Assembly: GCF_014199535.1 (NCBI RefSeq)
Contig: NZ_JACHNV010000001.1
Span: 496,001-560,000, forward strand
DNA length: 64,000 bases
Direction: 5' to 3'
Source of the DNA: Hymenobacter latericoloratus
Lineage (GTDB): Bacteria > Bacteroidota > Bacteroidia > Cytophagales > Hymenobacteraceae
Shown here: positions 61,091 through 64,000 of the stretch, in pieces
Position numbering within the stretch: position 1 is the stretch's first letter
Layout of the letters: each line of letters begins with the position of its first letter
Notes under the pieces: generated by a model
Told to the model about the DNA's origin: nothing
Databases searched by the model: none
The model's input: only the letters and a program-made list of their open reading frames with translations
Made by a program: the position numbers and the translations under genes

Positions 61091-63670
61091 ATGCTTTCTG
61101 GATTACTTCGCGTAGCAACTGGGTTGCTGCTGCTGATTTTTTCGCCCTGCAGTTTGCTGGCCCAAACTACGCCTTCCGGGCTGCCAGTGCACGCTGTCCG
61201 TAGCATTGCCCCCGCCGATACCAGCTTCCAGGACCTGGAGTTTTTGCGGGCAGAGTTGGGTAAGGCCCGGGTGGTGATGCTGGGAGAGCCTACCCACGGC
61301 GAGGGCAACGTGTTTGCGGCGAAAGTCCGGCTGATCCGGTTTCTGCAGCAGCGCATGGGCTTTACCACGGTGGCGTTTGAAAGCGGCTTCTACGAGCTTG
61401 ACAAGGCCCAGCGCCAGATAGAGGCTGGTACGCCCACGCAGGAAGCCATTGCCAACAGTGTGTTTCCGGTCTGGACCAGCACCCAGGAGTTTCAGGCGGT
61501 GCTGCCGCTGCTGGGCAAGGGCCGCTTGCGCGTGGCAGGTTTCGACTATCAATTGAGCGGTGCTTACCAAGATGAGCTGCTGGAAGAGTTAGAAACCTTT
61601 CTGAAATCCGAAAAAGGCGCCGACGGCATTGCCTACGACTACCTCGACGAGTGCCTGAGCATAATGGGGGAGAATTTCCTGTTCCCGCCCTCCCACCAGA
61701 TCTTGCTCTTTAAGGCGCAGCTGGGCAAAGCCCGGAAGCTACTCGAAAAGGTAGCCGCTGGCCCCAACCCGCAGCGCCGGGAGCGGGCCGCCTTCTGGCT
61801 CCAGAACCTGCGCAGCCTGCAGGCCCTGGCCCACGACTACGCCACCAACGACCCCGGCACCAAAACCGAAGCCGAGTTCAACGCCACCGACAGCAACCCC
61901 CGTGACGCCCAGATGGCCGACAACCTGCTCTGGTACCTGCGCCAGCACCCCCAGGAAAAGGTGATTTGTTGGGGCGCGCTGCCTCACCTTGCCAATAAGG
62001 TGGAGGTGCTGGAAGATGCCGAAATCAAAACCTACAAGCCCATGGGCCGAGCCGTGAAAGCCGCTTTGGGCCCCGATGCAGTGTATGTAGTAGGTACGCT
62101 GGCCGGTAGCGGTACTCACGGTTTCCTGGGCATGGGTGGGTACAAAGATGTGCCAGTTCCGGCGGCTGGTACCCTGGAAGCCGAACTGCTGACCCAGGGG
62201 CAGGAATATAGTTTCGTGAGCCTGAAGCACGATGCCCCCGGCCGCGTGCTGACTACCTACGCCTTCGAGTACAAGCCCCACGCCGGCCCCTGGAGCGAGG
62301 TAGTCGATGGATTTCTGTTCTTACAATCGGTGAATCCGCCCCACGGAGCAGTTGCCACCGCGGCCGCAGCGGAAGAAGCTACGCCCGTAGCTGCTGCGGC
62401 CAGAGAGCCCAAAGCCCCACGTCGGCTGAACCCGGCGGCTCGCCCTAGCGCCAAAACTGGCGCTCTGCTTACCCTGAGCGGTACTATCCTCGACCGCAAA
62501 ACCAACCAGCCGGTGCCCTTCGCTACCGTGGCCGTGCCCGTCCGCAGCGCCGGCACCGTGTCGGATGCTCACGGCCGCTTCCGGCTGCAGGCGCGTCAGG
62601 GCGAAATCATTCAGGTTAGCAGCATCGGCTATAAGCCGATTACGTTAGTCGCCCAGCCGGGCAGCGCGTTGACTATGCACCTCGTGCCCGCGGCTTTTGC
62701 CCTGGCCAACGTGCGGGTAAGTGCCGAGTCTCAGGACCCGAAGCGCATCATGAAGAAAGTCATTAAGGCGGCCGAAGCAAATTATGAGCAGCAGGACTAC
62801 CTGGCGCAGGTGTACGCTCACCGCCGCATCAGCAACTTCGATACGCTGCAGTCGGAAGTGGAATATGTGAGTCAGCTATTTGAGCCGGCGGGTTACCGGC
62901 ACCGGGATGGAGGATTTCTGTTTATGGGCCCCTTCCAGAAACACCGAGTACAGGAGAAGCACATTATAATACAGCCCCGGGATTCTACTCGCAGAAGCGG
63001 GTTGCCCATCGGAAGTTCCGGCGCGGAAACTTCCGACCCGGTACGGACCTCGCCGCTGTTCAAATCCGCTACGCTGGGCAAATATCGGCTACGGCTGGAT
63101 ACCATCAGGCGCTACGGCGAGGGCACGGTGTACGTCATTGATTTCACCGTCAAACGGGCCACGCACCGCAGCACCGGAACCTACCTGGAAGCCGGCTATT
63201 CCGGCAAAGTGTACGTGCGCCAGGACGACTACGCCGTAGTGCGGTACGAGGCTCTCTGGCAGTTTGATACCGTGCGTTACAACGCCGTGGCGCACAAATA
63301 TTACGGCCGCAACAACCAGATTTCCCGGTTGTACACCGAAGTTTTCTCGGATAACCGGGCCACGAATACGGTGCTCTACGAGAAAGGCACGAATAGCCGT
63401 TATCATCCGGCCGTAAGTTCCTTTCAGAGCGTGGCAATCGGCCGAAAGCTAGGCGGCAGAACTTTTTACTACCAGGGGGCTGGAGAAGAATATTTCACCG
63501 GCTTGCCTGCCGGTACGGCTTTGTTGCCAGTAAACCCCAACATAGATCCGCGCCTCGCTGAGTCTCTGCAGGTTCAACTAAAGCATACACCCTACCGCCC
63601 CAAGTTCTGGCAAACCTACCAGCGCCCTAAACCCGCCGAGCCAGCCCCGGCGCTGGAAGCCACCAAGTAA
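61091..63670 (+). CDS. Erythromycin-esterase-like protein fused to a carboxypeptidase-regulatory-like domain
   Basis: 859 residues. The signal peptide ends PCSLLA and the mature part starts QTTPSGLP. An erythromycin-esterase-like (EreA/B, succinoglycan-type) hydrolase domain covers about 45-425: VVMLGEPTHGEGNVFAAKVR with E66 and H69, VAFESGFYELDKAQ with E97, and THGFLGMGG. The usual W-A-H-N-x-H motif reads WGALPHL (294-300), so the first His is Ala296 while H299 is kept. After an Ala-rich linker comes a carboxypeptidase-regulatory-like domain (about 458-530; LSGTILDRKTNQPVPFATV) and a long C-terminal part (about 540-859) like those of DUF5686-type proteins but without a visible barrel end. 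A role in erythromycin resistance is not supported. Confidence 0.82.
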   Translation: MLSGLLRVATGLLLLIFSPCSLLAQTTPSGLPVHAVRSIAPADTSFQDLEFLRAELGKARVVMLGEPTHGEGNVFAAKVRLIRFLQQRMGFTTVAFESGFYELDKAQRQIEAGTPTQEAIANSVFPVWTSTQEFQAVLPLLGKGRLRVAGFDYQLSGAYQDELLEELETFLKSEKGADGIAYDYLDECLSIMGENFLFPPSHQILLFKAQLGKARKLLEKVAAGPNPQRRERAAFWLQNLRSLQALAHDYATNDPGTKTEAEFNATDSNPRDAQMADNLLWYLRQHPQEKVICWGALPHLANKVEVLEDAEIKTYKPMGRAVKAALGPDAVYVVGTLAGSGTHGFLGMGGYKDVPVPAAGTLEAELLTQGQEYSFVSLKHDAPGRVLTTYAFEYKPHAGPWSEVVDGFLFLQSVNPPHGAVATAAAAEEATPVAAAAREPKAPRRLNPAARPSAKTGALLTLSGTILDRKTNQPVPFATVAVPVRSAGTVSDAHGRFRLQARQGEIIQVSSIGYKPITLVAQPGSALTMHLVPAAFALANVRVSAESQDPKRIMKKVIKAAEANYEQQDYLAQVYAHRRISNFDTLQSEVEYVSQLFEPAGYRHRDGGFLFMGPFQKHRVQEKHIIIQPRDSTRRSGLPIGSSGAETSDPVRTSPLFKSATLGKYRLRLDTIRRYGEGTVYVIDFTVKRATHRSTGTYLEAGYSGKVYVRQDDYAVVRYEALWQFDTVRYNAVAHKYYGRNNQISRLYTEVFSDNRATNTVLYEKGTNSRYHPAVSSFQSVAIGRKLGGRTFYYQGAGEEYFTGLPAGTALLPVNPNIDPRLAESLQVQLKHTPYRPKFWQTYQRPKPAEPAPALEATK

Positions 63671-63708
63671 CCACCCGTCATTCTTCGTGCTGCTTGCGAA
63701 GTGATATA

Positions 63709-64000
63709 CTAAGAGTGCATAACCTCTTCCACCTTGCGCTTGCCGAAGATGCGGGCCACCCAGCGGGGTAGGAACACCGCGCCCAGCACCAGGTAGAGGT
63801 AATACGTCACCACGCGGTAGAGCAAGACCATGAAGTTGGTCATAGTAGGCGTGCCGATGAACTTGCCGAAGAAGGTAGGGAAGGCACCCTCGGCAATGCC
63901 GGCGCCGCCGGGCGTAATGGCAATCAGCAGAATGACCTTATAGGTGAGGTTGCGCCCAAAAATCAGCCAGAACTCCGGCCAGGTCACGTCGATAAACGCC
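63709..64000 (-). CDS. Flippase-like membrane protein of the UPF0104/YbhN family (partial)
   Basis: The last 96 residues of a protein cut by the window edge. The family motif TPGGAGIAEGAFPTFF is present, followed by two membrane helices (NFMVLLYRVVTYYLYLVLGAVF) and a short basic tail. It belongs to the group of lysylphosphatidylglycerol-synthase TM-region-like flippases (PF03706). The N-terminal part and so the exact relationship cannot be judged here. It converges on the erythromycin-esterase-like gene. Confidence 0.8.
   Translation of the reverse strand, partial: AFIDVTWPEFWLIFGRNLTYKVILLIAITPGGAGIAEGAFPTFFGKFIGTPTMTNFMVLLYRVVTYYLYLVLGAVFLPRWVARIFGKRKVEEVMHS

Noticed and set aside
61091..63670. 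Macrolide-resistance gene call for the erythromycin-esterase-like protein
   Set aside because: The domain is fused to a surface-type regulatory domain and its motif is altered; the family is broad and mostly not involved in resistance.

Overview
The window reads as a chromosomal segment of a GC-rich member of the Bacteroidota, most likely Hymenobacter or a close relative in the Hymenobacteraceae. The evidence is the type IX secretion (T9SS) translocon gene sprA, two T9SS cargo proteins with C-terminal sorting domains, a TonB-dependent receptor with a carboxypeptidase-regulatory-like N-terminus, Bacteroidota -7 promoter boxes (TAnnTTTG) in front of many genes, signal peptides almost always followed by Gln at +1, and high GC content, which is unusual outside Hymenobacter-like lineages of this phylum. 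I see no phage, insertion sequence, CRISPR array, rRNA or tRNA gene. This is a core-genome region with long housekeeping operons.

Layout. 1-4.7 kb: a secreted T9SS cargo and a TonB receptor on the minus strand. 4.8-6.6 kb: yicC and a small secreted protein on the plus strand. 6.8-20.1 kb: minus-strand block maeB, ruvA, sprA, gcvH, vanZ-like, M28 peptidase. 20.3-27.7 kb: a lipoprotein, a HelD-like helicase, a LysM lytic transglycosylase, gatA and two tatA genes. 28.0-29.0 kb: a GAF-LytTR regulator on the plus strand. 29.3-36.6 kb: an envelope cluster (flippase, dut, nucleotidyltransferase, TPR protein, DUF4292-like lipoprotein, EnvC-like protein), followed by an enoyl-CoA hydratase and mscL. 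39.7-44.8 kb: the rimP-nusA-infB translation/transcription operon. 45.0-52.0 kb: an EEP-family hydrolase, cysS, a glutaminyl-cyclase-like M28 lipoprotein, a GNAT enzyme, an LD-carboxypeptidase and an esterase. 52.1-56.6 kb: the metY-metX-hom methionine operon behind a SAM riboswitch. 56.9-64.0 kb: a LysM protein, a lipoprotein, a T9SS cargo, an erythromycin-esterase-like fusion protein and the edge of a membrane flippase-like gene.

The most striking observation is in the metY leader. A SAM riboswitch (56442-56551, minus) is followed at once by a 54-codon reading frame with its own AGGAG element. That frame ends with alternating Met codons, a Cys and then five consecutive Cys codons before its stop. 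This suggests a two-layer control: SAM sensing by RNA, then Cys/Met sensing by a stalling ribosome. Other notable points are a glutaminyl cyclase encoded alongside ten proteins whose predicted mature N-terminus is Gln, a terminator-like hairpin in the rimP-nusA-infB leader, an apparently leaderless cysS, LytTR-type direct repeats upstream of cysS, paired palindromes upstream of the cyclase gene, a 25-bp inverted repeat behind maeB, and an over-abundant heptamer GGGGTAG/CTACCCC.
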